Origin: DAOTTY01 sp964451095
GTDB lineage: Bacteria; Chloroflexota; Anaerolineae; Aggregatilineales; Phototrophicaceae
Assembly (NCBI GenBank): GCA_964451095.1
Contig: CAYVGI010000135.1
Coordinates: 1-13,914 of the forward strand
Length of the DNA: 13,914 nt
Direction of reading: 5' to 3'
Below the pieces are notes generated by a model. That model worked only from the letters and a program-made list of their open reading frames with translations, did not search any database and was not told the DNA's origin. Every line of letters begins with the position of its first letter. The stretch's first letter is position 1. Positions 13,811 through 13,914 of this stretch are shown one piece after another. Both the position numbers and the translations under genes were made by a program.

Positions 13811-13914
13811 TGCGCTGGGTATGGCTCAATGTTTGACAAATTTACGCAGTGCCACCCAAAGGGTGCATTCGGGATTGGGGGGCAAACCTAGGCAGCAACC
13901 CATCGTTGGCCAAA

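Noticed and set aside
13833..13838. Perfect TTGACA -35-like hexamer after the importer operon
   Set aside because: No -10-like hexamer lies 16-18 bases downstream (13855-13862 reads C- and A-rich), so it is not supported as a promoter.
13853..13865. Short hairpin CACCC-AAA-GGGTG
   Set aside because: A five-bp stem with no T-run and no gene directly upstream is too weak to call a terminator.
13877..13900. GGCAAACC-like sequence resembling the core of a c-di-GMP (GEMM-I) riboswitch
   Set aside because: The hairpin that should follow CC is reduced to CCTAGG without a loop and the second conserved block is missing; the window ends before a full aptamer could be judged.
1..13914. Mobile elements, CRISPR arrays, tRNA or rRNA genes
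   Set aside because: No transposase-like protein, regularly spaced repeats, tRNA cloverleaf or rRNA core sequence was recognised on either strand by eye.

Overview
The window is about 58% G+C by eye and gene-dense. It reads like a chromosomal segment of a free-living bacterium, most likely a Chloroflexota member of the Anaerolineae type. That placement is inference. It rests on the protein style of the BMP-family binding protein and SecA (an acidic insert in the first nucleotide-binding domain) and on a mix of housekeeping and nutrient-uptake genes. No rRNA, tRNA, transposase, phage gene, integrase or CRISPR array is visible. No gene-free stretch exceeds 300 bases; the longest gaps are 172 bases (2946-3117) and 154 bases (7716-7869).

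Region 1 (1-2945): secA, the motor ATPase of the Sec protein-export pathway, complete, with a C-terminal zinc motif.

Region 2 (2943-6035): a tightly packed plus-strand operon. A good promoter-like pair (TAGACA-17-TAAAAT) starts on the secA stop codon and is followed by a long, probably structured leader. The genes are a small winged-helix protein, two overlapping 101-residue membrane proteins that look like diverged paralogues, an adenosine deaminase with a TTG start, and a metallo-beta-lactamase-fold hydrolase overlapping it by 4 bases. The cluster joins a DNA-binding protein, a small membrane pair and two metal-dependent hydrolases. I do not recognise it as a named system, and it is the most interesting part of the window.

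Region 3 (6041-7715, minus strand): mutM (fpg), the 8-oxoguanine DNA glycosylase, followed 13 bases later by a single-span membrane protein with Gly/Ala/Pro-rich linkers. This pair converges on the hydrolase gene with only 5 bases between the stop codons.

Region 4 (7870-8793): an acetamidase/formamidase-family amidohydrolase, divergent from mutM. The shared intergenic region holds a -10-like sequence readable on both strands and a perfect 12-bp palindrome.

Region 5 (8865-13810): a complete BMP-type (nucleoside-family) ABC importer: secreted binding protein, double-domain ATPase, two permeases, and a strong terminal hairpin. Two hairpins between the binding-protein gene and the ATPase gene probably set the high binding-protein to low transporter ratio. 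The ATPase and permease genes overlap (17 and 8 bases) and have strong Shine-Dalgarno sequences. The importer, the adenosine deaminase and perhaps the amidase fit nucleoside or nitrogen scavenging, but the genes lie in separate transcription units and the substrate cannot be read from the sequence.
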